DNA of 64,000 nucleotides, taken from positions 1,958,001 through 2,022,000 of the forward strand of contig CP081161.1 of the NCBI GenBank assembly GCA_025141675.1. The letters are read 5' to 3'. A program made the translations under genes and the position numbers. A model generated the notes under the pieces. That model was not told the DNA's origin. It saw nothing but the letters and a program-made list of their open reading frames with translations, and made no database searches. This stretch comes from Rhodobacteraceae bacterium S2214. Lineage in GTDB: Bacteria; Pseudomonadota; Alphaproteobacteria; Rhodobacterales; Rhodobacteraceae. Positions 45,418-55,865 of this stretch are shown here, piece after piece (the stretch's first letter is position 1; each line of letters starts with the position of its first letter).

Positions 45418-47607
45418 ATGACCGATATCATTTACACCAAAGTTGACGAAGCGCCGGAACTGGCCTCTGCGTCCTTCCTGCCGATCATCCAGAAATTCGC
45501 AGCAGCCGCTGGCGTGTCTGTGGGCACCAAGGACATCTCACTGGCTGGTCGTATCCTTGCGACATTCCCTGAGCACCTGAAAGCCGATCAGCAGCAGTCT
45601 GACGATCTGGCCGAACTGGGCCGTTTGGTGAAGACGGCGGAAGCCAACGTGATCAAGCTGCCGAACATCTCTGCATCTGTGCCGCAATTGGTTGCCGCTG
45701 TGAAAGAACTGCAATCCCAAGGCTACGCGCTGCCGGATTATCCAGAAGCTCCCGCGACTGACGAAGAAAAAGCGATCCGCGCAAAATACGACGGGATCAA
45801 AGGCTCTGCCGTGAACCCTGTGTTGCGCGAAGGGAATTCGGATCGTCGCGCTGCCAAAGCAGTGAAATCTTTCGCTCAGAACAATCCACACCGGATGGGT
45901 GAATGGAATGCGGACAGCAAGACGAAGGTTTCGTCTATGTCTGGTGGCGACTTCTTCTCGAACGAAGTGTCTGCGACGCTTGCCAAAGAAGCGACTGCAA
46001 AGATCGTTCTGGAAACTGCTAATGGCGAAACTGTTCTGAAAGAAGGCGTGTCCTATCCCGCAGGCACAGTGGTTGACGCGACATTCATGTCGGCGGCGGC
46101 ATTGCAGTCTTTCTTGGCTGAACAAATCGAACAGACAAAGGCTGAAGGCACATTGTTCTCGCTTCACATGAAAGCGACGATGATGAAGGTTTCCGACCCA
46201 ATCATCTTTGGTCACGCGGTAAAGGCATTCTTGGCACCTGTGTTTGAAAAGCACGGTGCTGCGATGGCTGATCTGGGCGTGAACCCGAACTCTGGTTTGG
46301 GTGACCTTCTGGCACGTGTTGAAGGCAACGCCGACATCATGGCGGATATCGAAGCCTGCATGGCGGCGCGTCCGCCGATGTACATGGTTGATTCCGACAA
46401 AGGCATCACCAACCTGCATGTTTCATCCGACGTGATCATCGACGCATCCATGCCTGCGCTGATCCGCGCTGGTGGTAAGGGCTGGGGCCCTGATGGGAAA
46501 GAAGCAGATTCAAACTGTGTGATCCCTGACAATTCATATGCGCCGGTTTACGATGAGAGCATCAAGTTCTTCAAAGAAAACGGTAAATTGAACCCTGCCA
46601 CTGCGGGCACAGTGCAGAACATCGGTCTGATGGCGCAAAAAGCCGAAGAATATGGTTCACACCCAACCACATTCGAAATGCCAGAAGCAGGCACCGTGAA
46701 GATGATCCTCGACGATGGCACAGTGCTGCACCGGCACACTGTTGAGGCCAACGACATCTGGCGGTCTGCCTCTGCGCGTAAAGCCCCGATTGAAGATTGG
46801 GTGAACCTCGCGATTGATCGCCAGAAGGCCGAAGGCTGCCGTGCGATTTTCTGGCTCGATGCCGATCGGGCGCATGACGCGGAACTGATCGCTTATGTGA
46901 AGCCGATCTTGGAAGCCAAAGGCGTGGCCGACAAGTTTGAAATCATGGCCCCACGCGAAGCCACACGTGCGTCGCTTGAGACGATCACCAAAGGCGAAAA
47001 CACGATTGCCATCACTGGTAACGTGCTGCGTGACTATCTGACTGACTTGTTCCCGATCTTGGAACTGGCGACATCTGCGAAGATGTTGTCCATCGTGAAA
47101 CTGATGCAGGGCGGTGGTCTGTTTGAAACGGGTGCAGGTGGTTCTGCGCCAAAGCACGTGCAGCAATTGGTTGAAGAAAACCACTTGCGGTGGGATTCAC
47201 TAGGTGAATTCTGTGCGTTGGGTGAAAGCCTGCAATTCCTCGCAGACGCACGCGGCAACGAAAAAGCCCGCGTTCTGGGCCAAGCCGTTGATACTGCCAC
47301 GCAAGGCATCCTCGACAACAGCCGTTCCCCATCGCGTAAAGTGGGTGAGCCGGACAACCGCGACAGCCACTACTGGTTTGCGCGTTATTGGGCCGAAGCC
47401 TTGGCCGCACAGTCAGACGATGCAGAATTGGCTGCGCATTTTGCCCCAATCGCCGAAGCACTGGTTGCTGGCGAAGCAGCTATTGTGTCCGAACTGGCAG
47501 CCGCACAAGGCAGCGCCGTTGATCTGGGTGGCTACTACCACGGTGATGCGGCGAAAACCGCTGCTGTGATGCGCCCATCGGCAACGTTGAACGCGATCAT
47601 CGGCTAA
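45418..47607 (+). CDS. icd: Isocitrate dehydrogenase (NADP), monomeric type
   Basis: Oxidises isocitrate to 2-oxoglutarate in the TCA cycle. 729 residues, the size of the monomeric class, unrelated in layout to the 400-residue dimeric enzyme. Seen: [59 protein letters not shown], and [20 protein letters not shown] close to the end. Preceded by a perfect palindrome and followed by a terminator, so a single-gene unit. Confidence 0.97.
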   Translation: MTDIIYTKVDEAPELASASFLPIIQKFAAAAGVSVGTKDISLAGRILATFPEHLKADQQQSDDLAELGRLVKTAEANVIKLPNISASVPQLVAAVKELQSQGYALPDYPEAPATDEEKAIRAKYDGIKGSAVNPVLREGNSDRRAAKAVKSFAQNNPHRMGEWNADSKTKVSSMSGGDFFSNEVSATLAKEATAKIVLETANGETVLKEGVSYPAGTVVDATFMSAAALQSFLAEQIEQTKAEGTLFSLHMKATMMKVSDPIIFGHAVKAFLAPVFEKHGAAMADLGVNPNSGLGDLLARVEGNADIMADIEACMAARPPMYMVDSDKGITNLHVSSDVIIDASMPALIRAGGKGWGPDGKEADSNCVIPDNSYAPVYDESIKFFKENGKLNPATAGTVQNIGLMAQKAEEYGSHPTTFEMPEAGTVKMILDDGTVLHRHTVEANDIWRSASARKAPIEDWVNLAIDRQKAEGCRAIFWLDADRAHDAELIAYVKPILEAKGVADKFEIMAPREATRASLETITKGENTIAITGNVLRDYLTDLFPILELATSAKMLSIVKLMQGGGLFETGAGGSAPKHVQQLVEENHLRWDSLGEFCALGESLQFLADARGNEKARVLGQAVDTATQGILDNSRSPSRKVGEPDNRDSHYWFARYWAEALAAQSDDAELAAHFAPIAEALVAGEAAIVSELAAAQGSAVDLGGYYHGDAAKTAAVMRPSATLNAIIG

Positions 47608-47625
47608 GGTCGGGTCTAGAGATAG

Positions 47626-47664
47626 AAAAAGCCCCGCGCATCAAACGATGTGCGGGGCTTTTTT
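47626..47664. terminator. Bidirectional terminator between icd and the transglycosylase
   Basis: AAAAAGCCCCGCGCA (47626-47640) and TGTGCGGGGCTTTTTT (47649-47664) form a 10-bp G/C stem (one G-T pair) with loop TCAAACGA, flanked by A and T runs. It can end both the rightward icd and the leftward transglycosylase transcript. Confidence 0.92.
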
Positions 47665-47671
47665 GTATGGG

Positions 47672-48805
47672 CTAGCGTAGGGCGGCGAGAACAGTGCGAT
47701 CTGCGATGCCCGTGACGGGTAAACCTTCGCGCCGTTGAAAATCGCTGACGGCAGAGCGGGTTTGTCCGCCAATGACGCCATCGGCAGGACCGACATCATA
47801 GCCACGTTGAGCGAGGGCGCGTTGCACGGTTTGACGGTCTGCTTTCGTCAGGCCGTTCTCATCCGGTGGGAAGGTGCCGCGCAGAGGACCAGCGCCGCCG
47901 AGGCGGTCAGCCAGATGCCCGATTCCAATCGCGTAGAAATCGGAATTATTATAGGTTTTCAAAACGTTGAAGTTGCGCGTTACAGTGAATGTCACACCAC
48001 CCGCTTGGGGCTGGAGATTGCGACCGGCCGGACCACCGGTGCCTGCCTCTGATCCCCATTTCAATCCGCTGCGCCATCCGTTGCGCGACAGATAAGCGGC
48101 GGTCGAGGCAAGCGAATCTGTGGGGTCATCCGTCCAGATGTCGCGCTTTCCATCGCCCGTGAAGTCCACGGCGAAAGACTGATACGACGTCGGAATGAAT
48201 TGCGTGTGGCCCATCGCGCCAGCCCAACTGCCGATCATTTGATCGGGCGTCGTATCGCCGCGCTCAAGGATTTGCAAAGCCGCAATCAGTTGCTTTTCGT
48301 AGAAAGCACCACGGCGGCCGTCGAAGGCCAGCGTCGCTGTCGCTGACACCACTGGAATATCACCACGACGTTCACCAAACAGGCTTTCCATGCCCCAGAT
48401 TGCGGCGACGATATTGCGGTCCACGCCATAACGCTGCTCGACTGCGGCGAGGGTGGTAGCATGTCGGGCGATGGCGACGCGCCCCTTTGACATGCGTTCA
48501 TCTGAGGTGGCAATGGAAAGGTAATCCTCCAAGGTCCGGCGCGTTTGGATCTGGTTGCCGTCGCGCGTCACGACGCCGGGGATGAAGCCTGCATTCGCGA
48601 ATGCGCGATCAAAGGTCGTGGAAGAAATGCCTGCAGCAAGGGCGCGTGGTTTGAAACGTGCGACCCATGCGGAGAAGGCAGGTGTTTGCACGGGGATCAG
48701 GTCAGGTGCGGTCGATGCTGTCCTTGGGGACTGCGCAGTGCTGGCGCAACCTGCCAGACTGAAACTACCCAAAACCGATAAAAATAGCCGTCTATTCAAA
48801 ATCAT
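47672..48805 (-). CDS. Lytic murein transglycosylase, MltB type, lipoprotein
   Basis: Cleaves peptidoglycan glycan strands to 1,6-anhydro products at the outer membrane. 377 residues: lipobox LAGC with Cys20, SLT-type catalytic domain (about 45-300) with the catalytic Glu in AAIWGMESLFGE and MGHTQFIPTSY, and a C-terminal peptidoglycan-binding domain (about 318-377, RALAQRGYDVGPADGVIGG). Cluster neighbours give no further hint. Confidence 0.93.
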   Translation of the reverse strand: MILNRRLFLSVLGSFSLAGCASTAQSPRTASTAPDLIPVQTPAFSAWVARFKPRALAAGISSTTFDRAFANAGFIPGVVTRDGNQIQTRRTLEDYLSIATSDERMSKGRVAIARHATTLAAVEQRYGVDRNIVAAIWGMESLFGERRGDIPVVSATATLAFDGRRGAFYEKQLIAALQILERGDTTPDQMIGSWAGAMGHTQFIPTSYQSFAVDFTGDGKRDIWTDDPTDSLASTAAYLSRNGWRSGLKWGSEAGTGGPAGRNLQPQAGGVTFTVTRNFNVLKTYNNSDFYAIGIGHLADRLGGAGPLRGTFPPDENGLTKADRQTVQRALAQRGYDVGPADGVIGGQTRSAVSDFQRREGLPVTGIADRTVLAALR

Positions 48806-49310
48806 TTAACGCCGCCTAGCTCAGTACGTGGATCACCTTGTCACACGTTGACCGTGCAACAATCACTGGGAGGCATCAAGCAAGTTTGCCGTGAACAGGC
48901 GGAAAGCGGGGCATGTGAAATTTGACGTGCTCGGGCGGTGAATTGGCTTTGCGATCTTGCCTTATGGGCGATAGGTTGTTTGCAGTAATCACCTTTGAAT
49001 TGTGTTGCTTGATCCAGATGGTAACGTTGATCGTACTTAGTCTCATTTATTCGCCGTAGCGTTTCACGCAAAAAAGTACTTATTCGCAGTGGCTTGCTGT
49101 TCACTTTCCTCTGGCAGTTGCGGTCGACCACAACTGTTAGCGCTACCAATTCGTTGACAGGTGCAGGGTGTGTTAATACTAGTATACCAATTGATCTGGG
49201 AATGCTGCCGCTTGTCGGTGTCAGTGAACTTGGGTCGAGAATGTGTGTGTGCTTTAGGACATGGGAGTGTCGTCAGGCCGCGCTATAAAACGATCGGGAG
49301 GGATCGCACT
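48806..49310 (+). promoter_or_regulatory. 505-base gap with a candidate promoter and operator for the TRAP genes
   Basis: TTGACA at 49154-49159 and TACTAG at 49177-49182 with a 17-base spacer make a fair promoter. It overlaps the perfect 10-base palindrome ATACTAGTAT (49176-49185), a likely operator. No ORF or RNA was recognised in the rest of the gap. Confidence 0.45.
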
Positions 49311-50303
49311 ATGCTACATTTTAATTTCCGGACAACTGTAACGTCAGTTGCACTCGCAGGCGCTGTTGCCGTTGCTGGTACTGCCGCCACTGCTGCTGAA
49401 CTGCGCGGCTGGAACATTCACGTCGAAGATTACCCTGTGTCTATCGCTATGGAATCATTCATGGCTGAAGTCGCTGAAAAGACTGGCGGCGAAGTGACAG
49501 GCCAGATTTACCATAACGGTGTTTTGGGCAGCCAGCCTGACGCAATTGAACAGATCCGTCTTGGCGTGATCGACTTTGGTGAATTCAGCCTTGGGCCGAT
49601 GGGTCAGTCTATTCCTGAGACGAACGTTGTTTCCTTGCCATTCATCTTCCCATCCATCCCTAAGATGTATGAACTGATGGACGGCGAAGTTGGCGAAGCT
49701 ATCGGCGCTGGCATGATCGAAAAAGGTATCGTCCCACTTGGTTGGTACGACGCTGGTGCACGGTCATTCTACAACTCTGTTCGTCCAATCAACACGCCAG
49801 CAGACGTTGAAGGTCTGAAGGTACGTGTAATGTCAAACGACCTGTTCGTGGGCATGGTTGAATCAATGTCCGGTAACGCGACACCAATGGCATTTGGCGA
49901 AGTGTACCAGTCAATCAAAACTGGTGTTGTGGACGGTGCGGAAAACAACCCGCCATCATACGAATCCACAAACCACTTTGAAGTGGCGCAGTACTATTCT
50001 TTGACTGAGCACCTGATCATTCCAGAATGCCTGTGCATGAGCCTGAAGACTTGGGAAAAGATGACACCAGAGCAGCAGGAAATCCTGAAAGCAGCTGGTC
50101 AAGCATCTGCCGAATTGCAGCGTGAACTGTGGCAGGCCCGTGAAGCGGCTTCCATGGAAATCGTTCAGGCTGGTGGTACAACCGTGAACACAATCGCTGA
50201 CAAAGCACCATTCCAAGAAGCAATGGCGCCAGTCTACGAGCAGTTCTTGGCTGATAACCCTGATCTGTCTGATCTGGTGAACCTGATCCGCAACGCGGAA
50301 TAA
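49311..50303 (+). CDS. dctP: TRAP transporter solute-binding protein, DctP family
   Basis: Periplasmic receptor of a TRAP importer, 330 residues from ATG 49311 with GGGAGGG upstream. Signal peptide VALAGAVAVAGTAATAAE, then the DctP fold with GEVTGQIYHNGVLGSQPDAI, RSFYNSVRPINTPADVEGLK and the ligand-side NPPSYESTNHF. TRAP systems import organic acids and similar anions with sodium; the ligand cannot be read here. First of dctP-dctQ-dctM. Confidence 0.92.
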   Translation: MLHFNFRTTVTSVALAGAVAVAGTAATAAELRGWNIHVEDYPVSIAMESFMAEVAEKTGGEVTGQIYHNGVLGSQPDAIEQIRLGVIDFGEFSLGPMGQSIPETNVVSLPFIFPSIPKMYELMDGEVGEAIGAGMIEKGIVPLGWYDAGARSFYNSVRPINTPADVEGLKVRVMSNDLFVGMVESMSGNATPMAFGEVYQSIKTGVVDGAENNPPSYESTNHFEVAQYYSLTEHLIIPECLCMSLKTWEKMTPEQQEILKAAGQASAELQRELWQAREAASMEIVQAGGTTVNTIADKAPFQEAMAPVYEQFLADNPDLSDLVNLIRNAE

Positions 50304-50405
50304 GCGAGCCACTTAAGATCGAAGGTCCGCCTCTTGTGTGGCGGGCCTTCTTGTCACTGCGGCCCTTCGTTGGGTAGCCTGACACAAGATAACAGGGGGC
50401 CCGAA

Positions 50406-50936
50406 ATGACGAGCCAATCACACAAATTCGTCAAGCTCGAGGCCGCCTTAGAAGCGATCCGCGCAGCTTGTATCTTTGCTGCATCGATTGCTTTGGTGAT
50501 CCTTGTTGCGACATTCGGCTGGTTGGTTTTTGGCCGCTATGTTCTGAACGTCACGCCAACTTGGGTTGAACAGCTAGCGTTGCTGTTGATCTGCTACATC
50601 GCATTCCTAGGTGCCGCTGCCGGTATCCGCGAAAATTTTCATCTGGGTGTGAATCTGTTTCGTGATTTGATGCCGCGCGTCGTTCAAAAAGTTCTGATTG
50701 TTGCGATTGATTTCGCGCTCGCCATCTTTGGCGGTGTGATGCTGGTTGCTGGTGTTACCTTGATGCAGTTCGGCTGGGATACGCTCTTGCCGATGCTGGA
50801 TATTCCCGAAAGTTTCCGCACGCTGGCGATTACGTCTTGCGGTGCGTTGATCCTTCTATTTGCGGGCGCACGTGGTGTGCTGCGCGTACTGACATTTTCC
50901 GACTGGCAACCTGTCGTCGAAGAGCTGGAAATCTAA
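50406..50936 (+). CDS. dctQ: TRAP transporter small permease, DctQ family
   Basis: 176 residues with four membrane segments, from ATG 50406 behind a GGGGG run. GRYVLNVTPTWVEQLALLLI and YIAFLGAAAGIRENFHLGV are the family blocks. Stabilises the large TRAP subunit. Three bases separate it from dctM. Confidence 0.92.
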   Translation: MTSQSHKFVKLEAALEAIRAACIFAASIALVILVATFGWLVFGRYVLNVTPTWVEQLALLLICYIAFLGAAAGIRENFHLGVNLFRDLMPRVVQKVLIVAIDFALAIFGGVMLVAGVTLMQFGWDTLLPMLDIPESFRTLAITSCGALILLFAGARGVLRVLTFSDWQPVVEELEI

Positions 50937-50939
50937 ATT

Positions 50940-52220
50940 ATGGGCCTCTTAATTCTTCTGCTGGTCTTCGGCATTCTTGTCGTCGTGGGTATGCCTGTCG
51001 CTTTTGCGATGGGGATTGCTGCAGCTTCGGCCTTTTGGTTTGAAGGCTTCCCAATGTTAATCACCTTCCAGCGCGCGACGGCTGGTGTTTCGGTCTTTTC
51101 ACTGCTCGCTATCCCGTTCTTCGTCTTTGCGGGTGAGATCATGCTGCATGGCGGGATTGCCAAACGATTGGTCAAGCTTGCCGCGGCTTTGGTCGGCCAC
51201 CTGAAGGGTGGTTTGGCGATGGTGAACATCTTCTCATCCATGCTGTTTGGCGGAATTTCTGGGTCTGCTGTAGCCGATATTTCAGCGCTTGGATCTTTGT
51301 TGATCCCCGTGATGAAAGAACGCGGTTATCGTCCTGATTTCGCCGTGAACGTTACGGTCACGTCATCCATTGCCGGAATCGTCATTCCACCGAGCCACAA
51401 CATGATTATCTTCGCGGTGGCCGCAGGGGGCGGTATTTCGATCTCCAAACTCTTCCTCGCGGGCGTAGTGCCGGGTATCTTGATGTGTCTCAGCCTTGCT
51501 GTTGCCGCTTACATTCTGTCGGTCAAACACAAGTATCCCGCGGAACCTTTTCCGGGTTGGGCGGAAGTCGGTCGCGCAGCCGCAGATGCAATTCCTGGTT
51601 TCATCACAGCTGTAATCATCGTTGGTGGTACGTTGTCTGGTGTGTTCACAGTGACCGAATCCGGTGCGTTTGGTGCGCTTTACGCATTGCTGCTGACGAA
51701 GTTCTACTACCGTTCGCTGAGCTGGGACGCCTTTGTGCTAGCTGTAACCGGCGCCGTACGAACCACGTCGATGGTGATGATCTTGATCGCTTTTGCGTCG
51801 TCGTTTGCCTACCTGTTGGCGCTGTACCAAGTCCCAACAAAGCTGAGCGACTTGCTTGTGTCGATCTCGGACAACCCGATCGTCATCTTGCTGATGATCA
51901 ACATCATCCTGCTGATCTTGGGCATGATCATGGACATGGCAGCGTTGATCTTGATCTGTACGCCGATCTTCTTGCCGATCGCCAAGGGCTTGGGCATGGA
52001 CCCGACGCAATTCGGTATCATGATGTTGGTGAACCTTGGTCTGGGCCTGTGTACGCCACCTGTCGGAACTTGTCTGTTCGTCGGCTGTGCGGTGGGTAAG
52101 ATCAAGATTGAACAAGCGCTCAAGTCGATCTGGCCGTTCTACATCGCCATCCTGGCCGCGCTCATCTTGGTCACATATGTGCCAGCCGTGTCGCTTTGGT
52201 TGCCGTCGTTGCTGGGCTAA
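50940..52220 (+). CDS. dctM: TRAP transporter large permease, DctM family
   Basis: Transport channel of the TRAP system, 426 residues with about 12 membrane segments. FFVFAGEIMLHGGIAKRLVK, GGISGSAVADISALGSLLIP and TPPVGTCLFVGCAVGKI are typical. Its stop overlaps that of the convergent ScfR-type regulator by four bases. Confidence 0.95.
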   Translation: MGLLILLLVFGILVVVGMPVAFAMGIAAASAFWFEGFPMLITFQRATAGVSVFSLLAIPFFVFAGEIMLHGGIAKRLVKLAAALVGHLKGGLAMVNIFSSMLFGGISGSAVADISALGSLLIPVMKERGYRPDFAVNVTVTSSIAGIVIPPSHNMIIFAVAAGGGISISKLFLAGVVPGILMCLSLAVAAYILSVKHKYPAEPFPGWAEVGRAAADAIPGFITAVIIVGGTLSGVFTVTESGAFGALYALLLTKFYYRSLSWDAFVLAVTGAVRTTSMVMILIAFASSFAYLLALYQVPTKLSDLLVSISDNPIVILLMINIILLILGMIMDMAALILICTPIFLPIAKGLGMDPTQFGIMMLVNLGLGLCTPPVGTCLFVGCAVGKIKIEQALKSIWPFYIAILAALILVTYVPAVSLWLPSLLG

Positions 52221-53638
52221 GCAATCTTGAACGGCACGCTGCCACGCGTGTTGTGATCCACCTTGATGTCTTTACCAATTGGGGGGACCGACCTGTGGAA
52301 ACAGTCGGTCCTTTCGCATATCCGGCAGCTTGTCCCGATGGGGTCAAAGTTTGACGCATCTGTTGTGCCCATGTCGTCCGCATAAACCACGTGGCCCGCA
52401 TGTTTGATCTCGCAGCCTAGGCCAATCGCGTATTTACGCACTGGCGATTTGAAACCAGCCACGCGTTTTGTTTGTACAAAGGCGAGCGATAGATACTGCA
52501 AACCGTCAGGTGTCACGGCCAGTTGTCGCAGAATTTCGCCGGGGGACTGAAATGCGTGATGAACGTTCCAGAGCGGGCAGCCACCGCCAAATCTCGTGAA
52601 TTGAAGCGTTGTGGCGCTGTGCCGCTTGGTGATGTTGCCCGCTTGATCGATTCGCAGAAAGTAGAACGGGATGCCTTTTTCACCGGGGCGTTGCAGCATG
52701 CTGAGACGATGGCAGACCTGTTCAACACTCGCGTCAAATTGGAAGGCCAATTTTTCAACGTCGTGCCGTTGATCTTTAGCCGCTTGGGCGAATTCCGAAT
52801 ATGGTAGCACCACCGCACCAGCAAAGTAGTTGGCAAAGGTCATCCGGCATACTTCGCGGGCGACATCGGTGTGGAAGCCCGCATCGTCCAGAAGATGTTC
52901 GATCAGGTTGCCTTGTTCAAGCAGACCTACTTGGTAGGCCAGTTGAAACAAATTCGTGGCCATTGTTGATGCTGCATTGAGGTAGATGGTTTTCGTCGCC
53001 GGATCATAGGTGCGGACCGTGCCAGAGCTTGGTTTGTCTTTGCGCATCACAACGCGAACATCGTGCTTCTGACGCAGGTAATCGGCGATATCAGTGTGGC
53101 GGCCTGCATCAGAATGCGGCAGCGAGGTCGCAAAACTTTCGGCGGCGCGATCCAAGCCGTCGATGTAGTTGTCGTTGTAGTGAAAATAGTCGCGGACTTC
53201 TTCGTAGGGCAGGGGCGCCAGTGAAGCTTCGCGGTCTTTGAGCGCATTGTCGACTTCGCCCAGCTGTTCGCGCGACTTTTGGAACATCCGGTAAAGGTCC
53301 AGAAACGCTTTCGTCACATTTGGGGCGTTCGTTGCTGCAACTTTTATTTCCTGTGTCAGCACTTTGTTGTCACTGAAAATCGGGTCGGTCAGGACTTCTT
53401 GCAAATCGACTGATACCTTTCCCGCACCATCCAATGCGAGTTCCGATAGGTCGAAGTTGAACGTATCGACAAGCGCGAGAATGACAGAGCCTGACAGGGC
53501 ACGCTGGTTATTTTCTATTTGATTTAAATAGCTTGTCGAAATTCCGATTTGCTGGGCAAATTCAGCCTGCGTCAAATTCAGTCCCTGTCGCAAAAGGCGA
53601 ATGCGGGCACCGGCGAAGATTTTTCGGGACGCGGTCAT
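52217..53638 (-). CDS. XRE-family regulator of short-chain acyl metabolism (ScfR/RamB/PccR type)
   Basis: A 473-residue regulator. N-terminal Xre HTH (about residues 8-65; GLNLTQAEFAQQIGISTSYL), a central ImmA/IrrE-like domain (about 155-300, with the HExxH site not conserved) and a C-terminal DUF2083 domain (about 310-470) rich in Cys (CRICERTDCFHRS). Family members control acetate, propionate or propionyl-CoA genes in response to acyl-CoA. It is divergent from prpE across 284 bases, so prpE and acs are the likely targets. No operator could be assigned with confidence in that gap. Confidence 0.88.
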   Translation of the reverse strand: MTASRKIFAGARIRLLRQGLNLTQAEFAQQIGISTSYLNQIENNQRALSGSVILALVDTFNFDLSELALDGAGKVSVDLQEVLTDPIFSDNKVLTQEIKVAATNAPNVTKAFLDLYRMFQKSREQLGEVDNALKDREASLAPLPYEEVRDYFHYNDNYIDGLDRAAESFATSLPHSDAGRHTDIADYLRQKHDVRVVMRKDKPSSGTVRTYDPATKTIYLNAASTMATNLFQLAYQVGLLEQGNLIEHLLDDAGFHTDVAREVCRMTFANYFAGAVVLPYSEFAQAAKDQRHDVEKLAFQFDASVEQVCHRLSMLQRPGEKGIPFYFLRIDQAGNITKRHSATTLQFTRFGGGCPLWNVHHAFQSPGEILRQLAVTPDGLQYLSLAFVQTKRVAGFKSPVRKYAIGLGCEIKHAGHVVYADDMGTTDASNFDPIGTSCRICERTDCFHRSVPPIGKDIKVDHNTRGSVPFKIA

Positions 53639-53922
53639 GGTTTTACACTTTTTCGCATTTTGCAGTCTTCAAGTTGCTATTTGTTGCATCTTAACACGTT
53701 CAGCCCTTTGGAAAAAGCCGATTTACCATAATCACCTGACCTTACGGAACGTCGATTCTAAAGTCTGCGCGGACCGTGGAGGAAACCATCAATTTGGGAA
53801 CCTGGGAGGGTTCGGTACCAGTTTGAAATCCTTACATTTGCGGGGCTACTGGTGTGTTGCCAGACATGTGCCGCCAATCGCAGCATGGGGTCGTACGCTT
53901 CCAATTTGGGAGGGGATACACC

Positions 53923-55818
53923 ATGGCGACTTACGCGGACATTTATGCAAACTGGCAGGCAGATCCTGAAGCTTTTTGGGCGAATGCAGCGACCGACATT
54001 AACTGGATCAAAGCACCGGACGTGATTTTGGATACGGCCAATGCGCCGATGACCACGTGGTTTTCGGACGCGGTCTGCAACACGTGTTATAACGCGGTTG
54101 ATCGGCACGTAGCTGCTGGCCGTGGTGATCAGACTGCGATCATCCATGACAGCCCTGTGACGGATAGCCAGACCAAGATTACTTACGCCGACCTATTGGA
54201 CCGCGTGTCCCGCGTCGCAGGTGTCTTAGCGGCAAAAGGAATCGAGAAGGGTGATCGCGTTGTCATCTATATGCCGATGATCCCAGAAGCGTTGGTCGCG
54301 ATGTTGGCATGCGCGCGGATCGGTGCGGTGCATTCGGTCGTGTTTGGTGGGTTTGCCGCACACGAATTGGCGGTCCGGATTGATGACGCAACGCCCAAGG
54401 CAATTCTGGCGGCATCTTGTGGCATCGAAGGACAGAAGGTTATTCCTTACAAGCCGCTTTTGGATGGCGCGATTGCCCGTGCTGACCACAAGCCGGACTT
54501 TACTTTGGTCCTGCAGCGCCCACAGGCCGAAGCGGAAATGGTCGGCGGGTTTGATTTCGATTGGACAGCCGAGGCGGCAATCGCAGCGCATGCACCGTGT
54601 ACGCCCGTCCGGGGCGCTGATCCGCTTTACATCCTTTATACCTCTGGGACGACAGGTCAGCCTAAAGGCGTTGTGCGCCACAACGCAGGGCACATGGTCG
54701 CGCTGAACTGGACGATGAAGAACATCTACAATGTCGACGCGGGAGACGTCTTTTGGGCCGCGTCTGACGTTGGCTGGGTCGTGGGCCACAGCTACATTTG
54801 CTATGGCCCTCTGTTGGCCGGTTGCACGACTGTCATTTTCGAAGGCAAGCCAATCGGGACACCGGACGCAGGTACGTTCTGGCGGGTGATTGAAGAACAT
54901 GACGTTAAGGTTCTGTTCACTGCACCAACTGCTTTACGTGCGATTAAGCGCGAAGACCCGAACGCGGAATATTTGGACAAATATGACCTGAGCTGTTTGC
55001 AATCGCTTTTCCTTGCTGGCGAACGCGCTGATCCGGACACAATCGGCTGGGCGCAAAAGCATCTGGAAAAACCGATTATTGACCATTGGTGGCAAACCGA
55101 AACGGGCTGGGCTATCGCCGCAAATCCGCTCGGTATCGAAGAACTGGCCATCAAGCCCGGATCACCCGCTGTGCCAATGCCGGGCTATCAGGTCGATATT
55201 TTGGATGAAGGGGGCAATCCGGTCGCGGCAGGAGAGTTGGGTGCAATTGCCATCAAACTGCCATTGCCGCCGGGTGCATTACCGACGCTTTGGAATGCGG
55301 AAGACCGCTATAAGTCCGCGTATCTGCAAACCTTTCCGGGTTACTACGAAACAGGTGATGCGGGGATCAAAGACGACGACGGCTACCTTTATATCATGGC
55401 CCGCACGGATGACGTGATCAACGTCGCAGGGCACCGTTTATCGACGGGCGCGATGGAAGAAGTGCTGTCCAATCACCCCGATGTCGCTGAGTGCGCTGTG
55501 ATCGGGATCGGTGATGCGCTGAAAGGGCAGGCCCCGCTGGGATTAGTGTGTCTGAACAACGGCACGGATCGGTCCGAAGAAGAGATCGCAAAAGAATGTG
55601 TGGCCCTTGTACGTCAAGAGATCGGACCGGTCGCAGCGTTCAAACGCTGCATCGTCATCGACGCTTTGCCCAAGACGCGTTCCGGCAAAGTGTTACGCGG
55701 CACAATGGTTTCCATCGCTGACAGCAAGCCGTGGAACTTGCCGGCCACAATTGATGACCCTGCCACGCTTGATGCCATTGCCGCACGGATCGCCGGGATA
55801 GGGGAAACCCTGTCCTAG
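53923..55818 (+). CDS. prpE: Propionyl-CoA synthetase (AMP-forming)
   Basis: Activates propionate to propionyl-CoA with release of AMP. 631 residues from ATG 53923 behind GGGAGGGG. Adenylate-forming motifs: [56 protein letters not shown] and the acetyl-regulated lysine in [20 protein letters not shown] and the N-terminal NWQADPEAFWA match PrpE better than Acs. Forty-seven bases before acs. Confidence 0.9.
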   Translation: MATYADIYANWQADPEAFWANAATDINWIKAPDVILDTANAPMTTWFSDAVCNTCYNAVDRHVAAGRGDQTAIIHDSPVTDSQTKITYADLLDRVSRVAGVLAAKGIEKGDRVVIYMPMIPEALVAMLACARIGAVHSVVFGGFAAHELAVRIDDATPKAILAASCGIEGQKVIPYKPLLDGAIARADHKPDFTLVLQRPQAEAEMVGGFDFDWTAEAAIAAHAPCTPVRGADPLYILYTSGTTGQPKGVVRHNAGHMVALNWTMKNIYNVDAGDVFWAASDVGWVVGHSYICYGPLLAGCTTVIFEGKPIGTPDAGTFWRVIEEHDVKVLFTAPTALRAIKREDPNAEYLDKYDLSCLQSLFLAGERADPDTIGWAQKHLEKPIIDHWWQTETGWAIAANPLGIEELAIKPGSPAVPMPGYQVDILDEGGNPVAAGELGAIAIKLPLPPGALPTLWNAEDRYKSAYLQTFPGYYETGDAGIKDDDGYLYIMARTDDVINVAGHRLSTGAMEEVLSNHPDVAECAVIGIGDALKGQAPLGLVCLNNGTDRSEEEIAKECVALVRQEIGPVAAFKRCIVIDALPKTRSGKVLRGTMVSIADSKPWNLPATIDDPATLDAIAARIAGIGETLS

Positions 55819-55865
55819 GCCGCTGAGCGCTTTCAATACTTAGACACCATCAAAGGAAATTTCAG

